Part shown: piece by piece, positions 44,553-52,953 of the stretch
How positions within the stretch are numbered: the first letter of the stretch is position 1
How the letters are laid out: each line of letters begins with the position of its first letter
NCBI GenBank assembly: GCA_024642335.1
Contig: JAHEBH010000015.1
Span: 1-53,058 of the forward strand
Direction: 5' to 3'
Length of the DNA: 53,058 nucleotides
Source: Erythrobacter sp.
GTDB taxonomy: Bacteria > Pseudomonadota > Alphaproteobacteria > Sphingomonadales > Sphingomonadaceae
Made by a program: the position numbers and the translations under genes
The notes under the pieces: model-generated
What the model was told of the DNA's origin: nothing
Seen by the model: only the letters and a program-made list of their open reading frames with translations
Databases searched by the model: none

Positions 44553-45460
44553 AATGGCGCCACCGTATAGATTTCGTCCGGCGCAACACCGAGGCGGTAA
44601 AGCATGGCCAGCGCGACAACCACGACGATCGTGGCCAGCGCAAGGCGCAGGTATTCCGGCTTGACCGTGACCGCGATACGCGTGCCTATCTGCGCGCCGG
44701 AAACCGAACCCAGCAGCAACAGGCCCGCCAGCACAATGTCCACCGCCTGCGTCGTCAGCGCATGGACCATGGTGGTCATCATGGTCACGAAGAGGATATT
44801 GAACAGCGATGTGCCGACCACGACATTCGCGCTCATGCCCAGGATATAAAGCATGATCGGCACCATGATGAAGCCGCCGCCCACGCCCATCAGCATGGTC
44901 AGGATTCCCACGACAAGACCCATCAGCAAGGGCCCCAGCGGCGAAATGTACAGACCCGAGCGGTAGAAGCGCCAGCGCATCGGCAGGCTGGCAATGACGG
45001 GATGATGGCGACGCTTGGCGACAGGTGCCTTTCCTTGCGGATTGCGGCGCAGCGACCGGATGCTTTCATTGCCCATCATCCCGCCGATTACACCGAGCAG
45101 CAGGACATAGAGGATATTGATCACCACATCGATCTGGCCGAAGGCTTCGAGCAGGTTGAAGATCAGCGCACCGAGCATGGCGCCAAGCAATCCGCCCGCC
45201 ACCGTCACGCCGCCCATGCGGAAATCCACTCCGCCGCTGCGCGAATGGGCGATGACGCCGGACACGCTGGCCCCGGTCACCTGCGTGGCGGCAGATGCAG
45301 CTGCAACCGTGGGCGGAATACCGTAGAATATCAGCAGCGGTGTGGTGAGGAATCCACCGCCGACCCCGAATATGCCTGAAAGGATGCCCGTCATCCCGCC
45401 AAGCAGCACGATCCACAGACCGTTCACCGCTTGATTGGCTATGGGGAGGTAGACATCCAT
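44549..45460 (-). CDS. TSUP-family (TauE/SafE) membrane transporter
   Basis: A 303-residue permease with about eight hydrophobic segments in two homologous halves. Both glycine-rich repeats are present: GILSGIFGVGGGFLTTPLLI in the first half and GILTMLMGVGGGFIMVPIML in the second. TSUP proteins export sulfite, sulfoacetate or similar organosulfur anions. The translationally coupled TIGR02186 partner probably modulates it at the periplasmic face; that is inference. Confidence 0.92.
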   Translation of the reverse strand: MDVYLPIANQAVNGLWIVLLGGMTGILSGIFGVGGGFLTTPLLIFYGIPPTVAAASAATQVTGASVSGVIAHSRSGGVDFRMGGVTVAGGLLGAMLGALIFNLLEAFGQIDVVINILYVLLLGVIGGMMGNESIRSLRRNPQGKAPVAKRRHHPVIASLPMRWRFYRSGLYISPLGPLLMGLVVGILTMLMGVGGGFIMVPIMLYILGMSANVVVGTSLFNILFVTMMTTMVHALTTQAVDIVLAGLLLLGSVSGAQIGTRIAVTVKPEYLRLALATIVVVVALAMLYRLGVAPDEIYTVAPL

Positions 45461-45514
45461 AACTCGCGCCTAACGCATAGACGCGATTGATTGAAGATGA
45501 ATGACGGCTCTCGC

Positions 45515-46711
45515 CTAAAATCCGGCGGATAGTGTGAGCGCAGGGCCACTTGCCGGACGGGCATCGCCAGCCACTCGGAAACGGTAATCTGCCGCCACGC
45601 GGCCACGCGTCTCACCCAGGCGGAACGTCAACGATGCGCTGGGGCCGACATCGAGCCGCCCCGCCCCATCCTGCGCCCCGCCCCACACGCCTGCTCCTGC
45701 ACGCAGGTCGAAATCCTCGTCGGCAGCGATGGTGCGATCGACGCGCGCCTGTCCGTCAACAAAACCGGTGGCGAAATCGCCGCCGACATATCCGGCCTGC
45801 GCATAGGCCTCGCCGCGAAGTCCGCCCGGCAGCGCCAGCGAAGGAAGCTCGGTCACAGCGAAGGCCGCAGGCCGCACCTCCTTGCCGCCTGCGCGCTCGC
45901 TCACACGTGCCTCCGCATGCAGCCTGACGGGGATGCTGGCGAGAGGCCTGGCCGACATGCCTAGCGCAAGGTCACGCTCGCGCGTTCCTTCCAGCGCCGT
46001 CGTCGCGCGCAGGTAAGCCTGCGGCCGATGGCGACTGGAGGGTGCGAGTTCGTAGCGCAGCACTGCACCAGCCTGGCTGCGGCCATAGGAAGGGTTGCCC
46101 GAAACCAGCGGCGAATCGCTTCCCTGACGCCACAACAGCCAGCCATCGGCTGACCAGCGGCTGCGCTCCTGCACGCCTTGCGCAGCAAGGAACGGGAACG
46201 GCGCATTGCCCGATGCGGCAGCACCTTCCTGTGCCTTGCTGGACCCAATCGCCGCACGCATGTGGGCCGCCAGTTGCGGGGGGAGTTCCATCTGCGAGAA
46301 GCCTGCTGCCATCAGCATGGCGTGGCCAGATGCCATCCGCGGCGCAGTCCGCAACGAGCCAGCGGAAAGCTGGCTGATCTCTTGCCCTTGCACGCTCGCG
46401 CCGGGATCGCTCCAGGACGGCGAAACGGGAACGCCCTGCAACATCGGCGCACGCCAGCCGGAAGGATCGCTGTAGGATGGCGCAACGACAGGTGACTGCA
46501 ATCGCAAGGGCTCCTGTGCCCGTTCCTGCTGCGATTGGGCCGCCGCCTGCTGACCCACCGCAGAGCTGAACGTTGCAACAGCTGCCCCACCCATGTCGAA
46601 TGGAGTGGTCCAGGTGACAAAGCGAAAGCCTGTCCAAACAAGAGCAAGCAGCAGCAGGACCTTGACCGGCTGCCCGCGCAGCCTTTGCTTGCTTGCGGCG
46701 TGCATGCTCAT
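45515..46711 (-). CDS. NfrA-like C-terminal outer-membrane beta-barrel protein
   Basis: A 398-residue protein starting at ATG 46711, which overlaps the glycosyltransferase stop (ATGA). A basic N-terminus and one hydrophobic segment (VKVLLLLALVWTGFRFVTW) serve as signal or anchor, followed by a low-complexity Q/S/P linker. The last 230 residues look like a barrel: LRYELAPSSRHRPQAYLRAT, SARPLASIPVRLHAEARVS, DEDFDLRAGAGVWGG and a C-terminal phenylalanine (LTLSAGF). This resembles the C-terminal domain of NfrA, the phage N4 receptor and exopolysaccharide export porin, without its long TPR region. Confidence 0.65.
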   Translation of the reverse strand: MSMHAASKQRLRGQPVKVLLLLALVWTGFRFVTWTTPFDMGGAAVATFSSAVGQQAAAQSQQERAQEPLRLQSPVVAPSYSDPSGWRAPMLQGVPVSPSWSDPGASVQGQEISQLSAGSLRTAPRMASGHAMLMAAGFSQMELPPQLAAHMRAAIGSSKAQEGAAASGNAPFPFLAAQGVQERSRWSADGWLLWRQGSDSPLVSGNPSYGRSQAGAVLRYELAPSSRHRPQAYLRATTALEGTRERDLALGMSARPLASIPVRLHAEARVSERAGGKEVRPAAFAVTELPSLALPGGLRGEAYAQAGYVGGDFATGFVDGQARVDRTIAADEDFDLRAGAGVWGGAQDGAGRLDVGPSASLTFRLGETRGRVAADYRFRVAGDARPASGPALTLSAGF

Positions 46712-48120
46712 GCCACCACCTTGCGCGGCTGTGGCCGGTGCTGGGCCAGTGTTGCCGGATGGGCATCGTGCAACGTCTTGTCCCAACGGGGAACCTCCCC
46801 GCGCAATGTCCGGATGTAGGCAGCCAGCGCTCGCCTGCTGGCCATGATGGCGATGATATTGGCGACCGGGATACGCATTATGGCCCGCGCACCTTCGGCG
46901 AAACCATAATCACGCGCGGTAAAGGCAAAGCGCATCGATGCACGCCAGGCAAAACTGATCATGTTGGCGATGATCAGGAAGCGCAGCAGCGGGTCCGCCT
47001 GCCAAGGACGATTGATCCCCAATTCACCCAGGATGAAGAACAGGCCGGTCAGCAAGAAGAAGGTGTAACCGCAGGCCAACACCAGCGCCGCCAGTGGTCC
47101 CTTGCGGTCGCGCAGGCGCATCCAGCGTTCGGCAATGCCGCCTTCCCAGCCCAGCCGGTCCCAGCCCTGCAGCGCAATGCCATGCACCCAGCGCGCCTTT
47201 TGCCTGACCGAAGCATCGATCCGCGCGGGGAAATAGGCGCGCGTTGCCACCAGCGACCCGTCCTCTCCGCGCACACGCAGGAAGCGCGAGCGCCCCCCAG
47301 CCGCCGCTATGCGCATGCCCAGCTCATAATCCTCGGTCAGGGAATCGACGGAGAAGGGAACCCCGCCCTCCTGCCTGCGCGCCATGTCACCCAGCATGGC
47401 ACGGTCGAAAGCGCAGCCGACACCGGCGGCGGGCATGCAGGTAGAAAGCCAGTCACGCACCACCATGGTCTTGCCATGCGCCTCGGCAAACTCCTCGCAA
47501 TAATGGCTGCCGACCCAACGCGAATTTTCCTGCGGCAGCGGCAGCACGGGTATCTGGACGAACTCCGCCCGGTCCATCGCCTTGTCCATCAGGCCCAACG
47601 CAGCCGGATCAACCATGTCTTCGGCATCGTGCAACAGCACCATGCGCACCGGCTTGCCTGAACGCCGTTCATCCACTTCCAGCGCCTGATACAGGCGGTT
47701 GAGGCAATCGGCCTTGGTTGTCGGACCATCGCAATCGAGCACGACGATCCTCACGCGCGGATCGCACCCTGCACCACGCATGGCCGATTCCAGCGTAGGC
47801 ATGTCGTTGCGATAGCAGCCGACATAAATCCGGTAATCGTTATGCGGCCAGGCCTGCAGCGCATGCGCAATCGTGTGTTCCAGCACCTGTTCTTCATGCC
47901 AGGCGGGAATGAAGACGGCCGCCGTTCCCGACAGCCTGCGCTCGCGCACATCCTGGCGGTCGAATTGCAGGCTGGGAAGGCGACCCGACAGGCGCAGCCA
48001 GCCCCACAATCCGTCTACCAGCAGTTCATCCAATGCCCCGATCAGGAAGAAGATGCCCGCGAACAACAGCAATTCGCGCTCCACAAGCGCGAGCCACTCG
48101 AGTACCGTCCATCCTTCCAT
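46708..48120 (-). CDS. NfrB-like inner-membrane glycosyltransferase
   Basis: A 470-residue family-2 glycosyltransferase. One N-terminal membrane segment is followed by the catalytic domain with VFIPAWHEEQVLEHTI, VLDCDGPTTKADCLN, LLHDAEDMVDP, the SLTEDYELGMRI acceptor motif and RQKARWVHGIALQGWDRLGW (QxxRW). Three or more C-terminal membrane helices follow. The order and wording match E. coli NfrB, but the C-terminal c-di-GMP-binding-type domain of the enterobacterial protein is absent. ATG 48120 gives the family-like start; an in-frame ATG at 48204 adds a hydrophobic leader. It is coupled to the barrel gene. Confidence 0.8.
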   Translation of the reverse strand: MEGWTVLEWLALVERELLLFAGIFFLIGALDELLVDGLWGWLRLSGRLPSLQFDRQDVRERRLSGTAAVFIPAWHEEQVLEHTIAHALQAWPHNDYRIYVGCYRNDMPTLESAMRGAGCDPRVRIVVLDCDGPTTKADCLNRLYQALEVDERRSGKPVRMVLLHDAEDMVDPAALGLMDKAMDRAEFVQIPVLPLPQENSRWVGSHYCEEFAEAHGKTMVVRDWLSTCMPAAGVGCAFDRAMLGDMARRQEGGVPFSVDSLTEDYELGMRIAAAGGRSRFLRVRGEDGSLVATRAYFPARIDASVRQKARWVHGIALQGWDRLGWEGGIAERWMRLRDRKGPLAALVLACGYTFFLLTGLFFILGELGINRPWQADPLLRFLIIANMISFAWRASMRFAFTARDYGFAEGARAIMRIPVANIIAIMASRRALAAYIRTLRGEVPRWDKTLHDAHPATLAQHRPQPRKVVA

Positions 48121-48236
48121 GCGAGAAGCCCCCAAGCCATGCACGTATTTCACCAGAACTATAGGAAGGATCGAAAAACACAACGGCGACAGAAGCCCTT
48201 GCATGTTTGCGACAATTGCGAAAAAGATGCCCTGAC

Positions 48237-49451
48237 ATGGCCTCCCAACCGATAATCAAGACCGTCACTCGCCAGTTCAGGGCGCTGTTTGTCAGCGACG
48301 CCTTTGAAGGCGTCCTGCTCATCGCCGTTGCTGCAGCCGCAATGTTGGTGGCCAATTCGGCAGTGTCGGAAAGCTACCACCACCTGTTCCACGGCGAGCT
48401 GTTCCCGAGCACGACCTTCAAGCTCAACACGCTGCACCTGTGGATCAACGATGCGCTGATGGTGATCTTCTTCTTCGTGGTTGGCCTGGAGGTAAAGCGC
48501 GAGCTGATTTCGGGCAATCTGGCAGACCCCCAGCAGCGCACCCTGCCGGTGCTGGCAGCGATAGCAGGCATGGGTGCACCGGCGCTCGTCTACATGGCGA
48601 TCGCTGGCGGGGAAGCCAATCTTTCGAGCGGCTGGGCCATTCCCGCAGCGACCGATATTGCCTTTGCCATGGGTGTGGTCGGCCTGCTGGGCACACGCGT
48701 GCCTGCGCCCTTGCGGCTGTTCCTGCTGACCGTCGCGATCGTGGACGATATCGGCGCAGTGATGGTCATCGCCATCTTCTACACCGCAAATATCAAACTG
48801 GCCTGGCTGGTCGCTTCGGTACTGGTGCTGGGCGCCATGTTCGCCATGAACCGCCTGCGGATTGACCGTACATGGCCCTACATTCTGGCGGCTGTCGTCC
48901 TGTGGTATTGCGTGCTCAATTCAGGCGTGCACGCCACCATTGCAGGTGTGATGGCCGCATTCACCGTCCCCATGCGGCGGCGCGACGGAACGCCGCTGCT
49001 GGTGAATCTCGAACACGGGCTGGTCGGCTGGAACGCCTATCTGGTGGTCCCCGTCTTCGGCTTCGCCAATGCGGGCGTCGATATCTCCGGACTTGGACTT
49101 GAGGCCTTCCTCGACCCGCTGCCCCTGGCTGTGGCGGCGGGCCTGGTAGTCGGCAAGCAGGTGGGGATCTTCTCCTGCGTCTACATCTCCGACAGGCTGG
49201 GCATCGCGAAAAAGCCTGAAGGGTGCACCTGGCCCGAGGTTTGGGGGGTCACCGTGCTCTGCGGCATCGGCTTCACCATGTCGCTTTTCATCGGCGAACT
49301 GGCCTTCCCGCAATATCGCCTGCTGATAGACGAGGCAAAGATCGGCATTCTGACCGGTTCGCTGATCTCTGCAGTTCTCGGCTATCTGGTTCTGCGCCTG
49401 ACCACCAACCACCCGGACGAAAAGGACGATCCGACCAGCCCGGTGGTGTAA
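48237..49451 (+). CDS. nhaA: Na+/H+ antiporter NhaA
   Basis: A 404-residue inner-membrane antiporter that expels sodium in exchange for protons, for salt and alkaline pH tolerance. Diagnostic sequences are EGVLLIAVAAAAMLVANS near the start, the sodium-binding aspartate pair in AIVDDIGAVMVIAIFY, FGFANAGVDISG and KQVGIFSCVYISDRLG, with about twelve membrane segments. ATG 48237 gives the family-like N-terminus; the frame is open ten codons upstream. It is divergent from the NfrB-like gene, with about 116 bp between. Confidence 0.95.
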   Translation: MASQPIIKTVTRQFRALFVSDAFEGVLLIAVAAAAMLVANSAVSESYHHLFHGELFPSTTFKLNTLHLWINDALMVIFFFVVGLEVKRELISGNLADPQQRTLPVLAAIAGMGAPALVYMAIAGGEANLSSGWAIPAATDIAFAMGVVGLLGTRVPAPLRLFLLTVAIVDDIGAVMVIAIFYTANIKLAWLVASVLVLGAMFAMNRLRIDRTWPYILAAVVLWYCVLNSGVHATIAGVMAAFTVPMRRRDGTPLLVNLEHGLVGWNAYLVVPVFGFANAGVDISGLGLEAFLDPLPLAVAAGLVVGKQVGIFSCVYISDRLGIAKKPEGCTWPEVWGVTVLCGIGFTMSLFIGELAFPQYRLLIDEAKIGILTGSLISAVLGYLVLRLTTNHPDEKDDPTSPVV

Positions 49452-49492
49452 TCCGCCACTGGGACGGAAGGCACTTCCCGCCCGGAGAATGC

Positions 49493-49514
49493 CGGGGTGG
49501 GCGAACCCACCCCG
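49493..49514. terminator. hairpin between nhaA and the OmpA-like gene
   Basis: A 9-bp perfect stem (49493-49501 with 49506-49514) closes a CGAA loop, which is TTCG on the minus strand. It lies 42 bp after nhaA and 6 bp past the OmpA-like stop. No strong T-run follows on either strand, so termination is likely but less certain. Confidence 0.6.
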
Positions 49515-49520
49515 TACAAC

Positions 49521-50465
49521 TCACAGCCCGTCGAGTGCCTTGCTGACGAGGATGTTCACCGACACGCGGCGGTTCTGGGCACGGCCTTCGGCAGTGGAAT
49601 TGTCTGCCAGCGGATCCGATGCAGCCATGCCCGTGGGCGACAGCATGCGGTAGGGCGCCCAGCGGCAGGCCTGCTGCAGATGGTTGACCACGCGGCCGGC
49701 ACGCCGCTCGCTCAACACCTGGTTGGCGTCCGCGTTACCGGTGGAATCGGTATAACCGACCACCAGCAGCAGGGCATTGTCCATTGCTGCGGCTTCCTCG
49801 GCTGCTGCGCACAGATCTGTTTGTGCCTGGCGAGAAAGGTCCCACTTGCCCGTGTCGAAATAGACGTTGGTCACGCCCTTGATATTGTACTGGTCGATAT
49901 CGCCCATCCGGCCACGAAGCGCATTGGCCAAGGCAGTAGTTTCGCCGATCGCAACGGTATTCTCGTCAATGGCGGCACCTTGCTCGGCAAATTGCTGTTC
50001 GGTGGCACCGCGGATCATCGCCGCAGTCTCGAGATCGCGGTTGCGGAAGCGGATGCGGCTGGCGATCAGACCGTCTTCCCAGCGCACCGTCTCAACCTCC
50101 ACCGGCAGGCCATTCAGCAGTGCATCCGCCGTCAAGTTGGCACGGTCGAGGCCGAGGAAGCCTCCGCGGGCACGGATTTCGGTGGCATCGGCCACAACGA
50201 CCGTGGTGCTGCTGCCATCATCGCTGGTAACCTGGATTTCGCGTCCCCTGCGCGCGGAAATGAATCCGGTAATGTCGGGGCCATCAGCCAGACCGGAAAG
50301 GTCCGCAGGGAGTGAGCCATAGACGGTGATCAAGTCGTCGGCCTGCTCGGCAGTCTCTGTTTGCCCGACCGGTTCCAGCTCCTGCGCTGACAAGCTGCCG
50401 GACATCGGCACGGCAAGCGCAGCAGCAAGGACAAGAGCCGTTGGCTTGGTGGAAATGGTTTTCAT
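49521..50465 (-). CDS. OmpA-family outer-membrane protein
   Basis: A 314-residue protein. Residues 1-28 are a signal peptide (ALVLAAALAVPMSGSLSAQE). Residues about 50-150 form a small beta domain (DDGSSTTVVVADATEIRARG, LNGLPVEVETVRWEDG) reminiscent of DUF5666-type OB folds, repeated loosely. The C-terminal 120 residues are an OmpA peptidoglycan-binding domain: YFDTGKWDLS, VVGYTDSTGNADANQVLSERRAGRV cut in two, and NRRVSVNI. ATG 50465 has AAGGGA seven bases upstream; a GTG directly before it is possible. It likely tethers the envelope to peptidoglycan. Confidence 0.88.
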   Translation of the reverse strand: MKTISTKPTALVLAAALAVPMSGSLSAQELEPVGQTETAEQADDLITVYGSLPADLSGLADGPDITGFISARRGREIQVTSDDGSSTTVVVADATEIRARGGFLGLDRANLTADALLNGLPVEVETVRWEDGLIASRIRFRNRDLETAAMIRGATEQQFAEQGAAIDENTVAIGETTALANALRGRMGDIDQYNIKGVTNVYFDTGKWDLSRQAQTDLCAAAEEAAAMDNALLLVVGYTDSTGNADANQVLSERRAGRVVNHLQQACRWAPYRMLSPTGMAASDPLADNSTAEGRAQNRRVSVNILVSKALDGL

Positions 50466-50753
50466 CACGTAGTCCCTTCAATCTGTGACAGCGATCTTGT
50501 CTTTTGTCTGTCCGACCGCCCTTTCATTGGCGCATCTGGCTGCCAAAACCCTTCATCTCGCGAGACAAGGCGTGCAACTTGCAAGCGACACTTGAACGCC
50601 TCGTAAGAGGTCGATTGTTCGGCACGTACTTTCATTCAGATGAACGCGTTTGGTTACACGGCCTGTTCCCGGGGTGGTACGAGGTCATCTTGCGACAAAC
50701 CGTTACAATTGGCAGGGCCCCTCCGTCTATGCGGAAGGCAGCATATCCACAGG
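50466..50753. promoter_or_regulatory. upstream region of the OmpA-like gene
   Basis: This 288-bp gap lies between two minus-strand genes and should contain the promoter of the OmpA-like gene. I see no open frame, tRNA or strong hairpin in it. Confidence 0.3.
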
Positions 50754-51038
50754 TCAGCCAGCCTTGGCGACCGGCGCATCCTCGCCCAGATCGTCGTACC
50801 ACGCCTCGACCGGGCCGTTGAGCTTGATGGTCAGCGGGCGGCCCTTGCGGTCCATGGTCTTGCCCGCCTGCACGCGCACCCAGCCTTCGGAAATGCAATA
50901 TTCCTCGATATCTGTGCGCACCCGGTCCTTGAAGCGGATGCCCACGCCGCGCTGCAGCTTGTCAGCATCGAAAAAGGCGCTGGAAGGGTTGATCGCCAGG
51001 CGATCGGGCGGAAGGTCGTTTGATTTATCGTCACTCAT
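50754..51038 (-). CDS. DUF3297 family protein
   Basis: A 94-residue soluble protein matching the DUF3297 family (LPPDRLAINPSSAFFDADKL, GIRFKDRVRTDIEEYCISEG, and the closing KLNGPVEAWYDDLGEDAP). Its function is unknown. The family is short and conserved in proteobacteria. It is encoded alone on the minus strand beside the tRNA-Leu gene. Confidence 0.85.
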   Translation of the reverse strand: MSDDKSNDLPPDRLAINPSSAFFDADKLQRGVGIRFKDRVRTDIEEYCISEGWVRVQAGKTMDRKGRPLTIKLNGPVEAWYDDLGEDAPVAKAG

Positions 51039-51188
51039 GACGCTGCGCTTAGACCTGCAATGGCGGCAAAATCAATCGCGATGCTGCAATTCTGCTCTTT
51101 GCCGACTCCTTCTCCTTGCCCTTTTTGCCCAGCAATCCTATGGGCGCAGCCTGTTTGTCAGGCGCATGCCTGCACTACTCGTCGGGCC

Positions 51189-51273
51189 GCGGGCGTGGCG
51201 GAACTGGTAGACGCGCTGGTTTTAGGTACCAGTATCGAAAGATGTGGGGGTTCGAGTCCCTTCGCCCGCACCA
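51189..51273 (+). tRNA. tRNA-Leu (anticodon UAG)
   Basis: An 85-nt class II tRNA with encoded CCA. The acceptor stem GCGGGCG pairs with CGCCCGC at 51263-51269. The anticodon stem CTGGT/ACCAG encloses TTTAGGT, giving anticodon TAG at 51223-51225, which reads CUN leucine codons. The long variable arm and the GGTTCGAGTCC T-arm are present. It lies 49 bp upstream of the trigger-factor gene. Confidence 0.95.
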
Positions 51274-51322
51274 GTTTCATCGTGCGACTGGGCCTGGTTT
51301 ACTGTTTGAAGAAGGCAAGAGA

Positions 51323-52861
51323 ATGCAGATCGTCGAAACCACCAATGAAGGGCTCAAGCGTGCCTACACGCTGACCATTGCGGCCAAGGACATCGAAGCG
51401 CGCATCGATTCCGAGGTGAAGAAAATTGCACCGCAAGTGCGTATGCCCGGTTTCCGTCCCGGCAAGGTTCCCGCCAACCTCATCCGCAAGATGCATGGTG
51501 ACGCGATCCATTCCGATGCGCTCAACGCCACGCTGCGCGAATCGATCGAAGGACTGATCAAGGAGAAGGCCCTGCGTCCGGCGCTGCAGCCCAAGGTGGA
51601 CATGGCCGAGGGCTATAAACAGGGCAAGGATGCCGAACTGACCGTGGAAGTCGAAGTGCTTCCCGTGATCGAGGTCCCTTCCATCGATGGCCTGAAGCTC
51701 GAAAAGCTCAACGTGCCCGTTTCGGACAAGGCGCTGGACGAAGCGCTGGCCCGCATTGCCGAAGGACAGAAGAGCTACAAGGACGCCGCCAAGACAAAGA
51801 AAGCTGCTGACGGCGATCAGCTGATCATTGATTTCGTGGGCCGCGTGGACGGCGTCGAGTTCGAAGGCGGCAAGGCGGAAGACACCCCGCTGGTGCTCGG
51901 TTCGGGCCAGTTCATTCCCGGCTTCGAAGAACAGCTCGCCGGCGTGAAGACGGGCGATACCAAGACCATCAAGGTCACCTTCCCTGCCGACTATCCGGCC
52001 GAGAACCTGAAGGGCAAGGATGCCGAGTTCGACATCACCGTGAAGCAGGTGAAGGTTGAGGCCGAGACCAAGATAGACGACGATTTCGCCAAGAACCTCG
52101 GTCTCACCGACCTGGAACAGCTCAAGGGCCTGCTGAAGGGCCAGCTGGAGCAGGAAACCGCCGGCCTCACCCGCACGCAGATGAAGCGCCAACTGCTCGA
52201 CAAGCTGGCCGCCGACCATGATTTCGAAGTTCCGCCGACGATGGTCGAAGCCGAATTCCAGCAGATCTGGAACCAGCTGCAGCAGGAAGCCGCACGCGAG
52301 GACGATCCCGCAGCGGCGATGAAGGAAATCGAAGCCGAGAAGGATGATTACAAGCGCATCGCGGAACGCCGCGTGCGCCTGGGCCTGCTGCTGTCCGAAA
52401 TCGGCCAGGCCAACAAGGTGGAAGTTTCCAGCCAGGAAATGTCCATGCTGATCCAGCGCGCTGCGCAGCAGTACAGCCCGGACGACCGTGAACGCTTCAT
52501 CGAATATGTTCGCAGCGAGCCGATGGCGCAGGCCCAGCTTCGCGCTCCCCTCTATGAGGACAAGGTCGTCGATTTCCTCTTCGACAAGGCAGAGGTGACG
52601 GAACGCGAGGTAACGCGCGAGGAACTGGAAGCTGCAATCGAGGCCGAGGAAGCTCCTGCAGAAGCCAAGAAGGCCCCCGCCCAGAAGAAGGCTGCTGCGA
52701 AGAAGCCAGCCGCCAAGAAGGCTCCGGCCAAGGCGAAGGCGGATGACAAGCCGGCCGCCGAGAAGAAGGCACCTGCCAAGAAAGCTCCGGCGAAGAAGGC
52801 ACCGGCAAAGAAGGCAACCGCCGAGAAAGCCCCTGCCAAGAAGGCTGCTGCCAAGAAGTAA
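51323..52861 (+). CDS. tig: trigger factor
   Basis: A 512-residue ribosome-associated chaperone and prolyl isomerase. The ribosome-binding loop GFRPGKVP is in the N-terminal domain, the FKBP domain lies at about 160-240 (GDQLIIDFVGRVDGVEFEGG), and the C-terminal chaperone arms follow. The end, residues about 443-512, is a 70-residue tail made of repeated AKKAPA/KKAAAKK-type units, resembling histone H1-like tails; normal trigger factors lack it. ATG 51323 is chosen because MQIVETTNEGLKRAYTLTI is the family start. No clp genes follow within the window. Confidence 0.95.
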   Translation: MQIVETTNEGLKRAYTLTIAAKDIEARIDSEVKKIAPQVRMPGFRPGKVPANLIRKMHGDAIHSDALNATLRESIEGLIKEKALRPALQPKVDMAEGYKQGKDAELTVEVEVLPVIEVPSIDGLKLEKLNVPVSDKALDEALARIAEGQKSYKDAAKTKKAADGDQLIIDFVGRVDGVEFEGGKAEDTPLVLGSGQFIPGFEEQLAGVKTGDTKTIKVTFPADYPAENLKGKDAEFDITVKQVKVEAETKIDDDFAKNLGLTDLEQLKGLLKGQLEQETAGLTRTQMKRQLLDKLAADHDFEVPPTMVEAEFQQIWNQLQQEAAREDDPAAAMKEIEAEKDDYKRIAERRVRLGLLLSEIGQANKVEVSSQEMSMLIQRAAQQYSPDDRERFIEYVRSEPMAQAQLRAPLYEDKVVDFLFDKAEVTEREVTREELEAAIEAEEAPAEAKKAPAQKKAAAKKPAAKKAPAKAKADDKPAAEKKAPAKKAPAKKAPAKKATAEKAPAKKAAAKK

Positions 52862-52889
52862 GGCATCAGCCCTTGGCGCAGCAAAGTTT

Positions 52890-52926
52890 GGGGCGGCCCT
52901 GCCAATTGGCAAGGCCGCCCCGTTTC
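52890..52926 (+). terminator. Rho-independent terminator after tig
   Basis: Stem GGGGCGGCC (52890-52898) pairs with GGCCGCCCC (52913-52921); the inside, TGCCAATTGGCA, is itself a palindrome that extends the stem after one mismatch. GTTTCT follows. It also faces the minus-strand gene ending at 52954. Confidence 0.85.
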
Positions 52927-52953
52927 TATCCGGCTATAGGGGGGGGAAGCCGG

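Noticed and set aside
45515-48120. Cellulose synthase (BcsA/BcsC) locus
   Set aside because: The glycosyltransferase wording and membrane layout match NfrB better, there is no PilZ domain, and no bcsB-like gene is adjacent.
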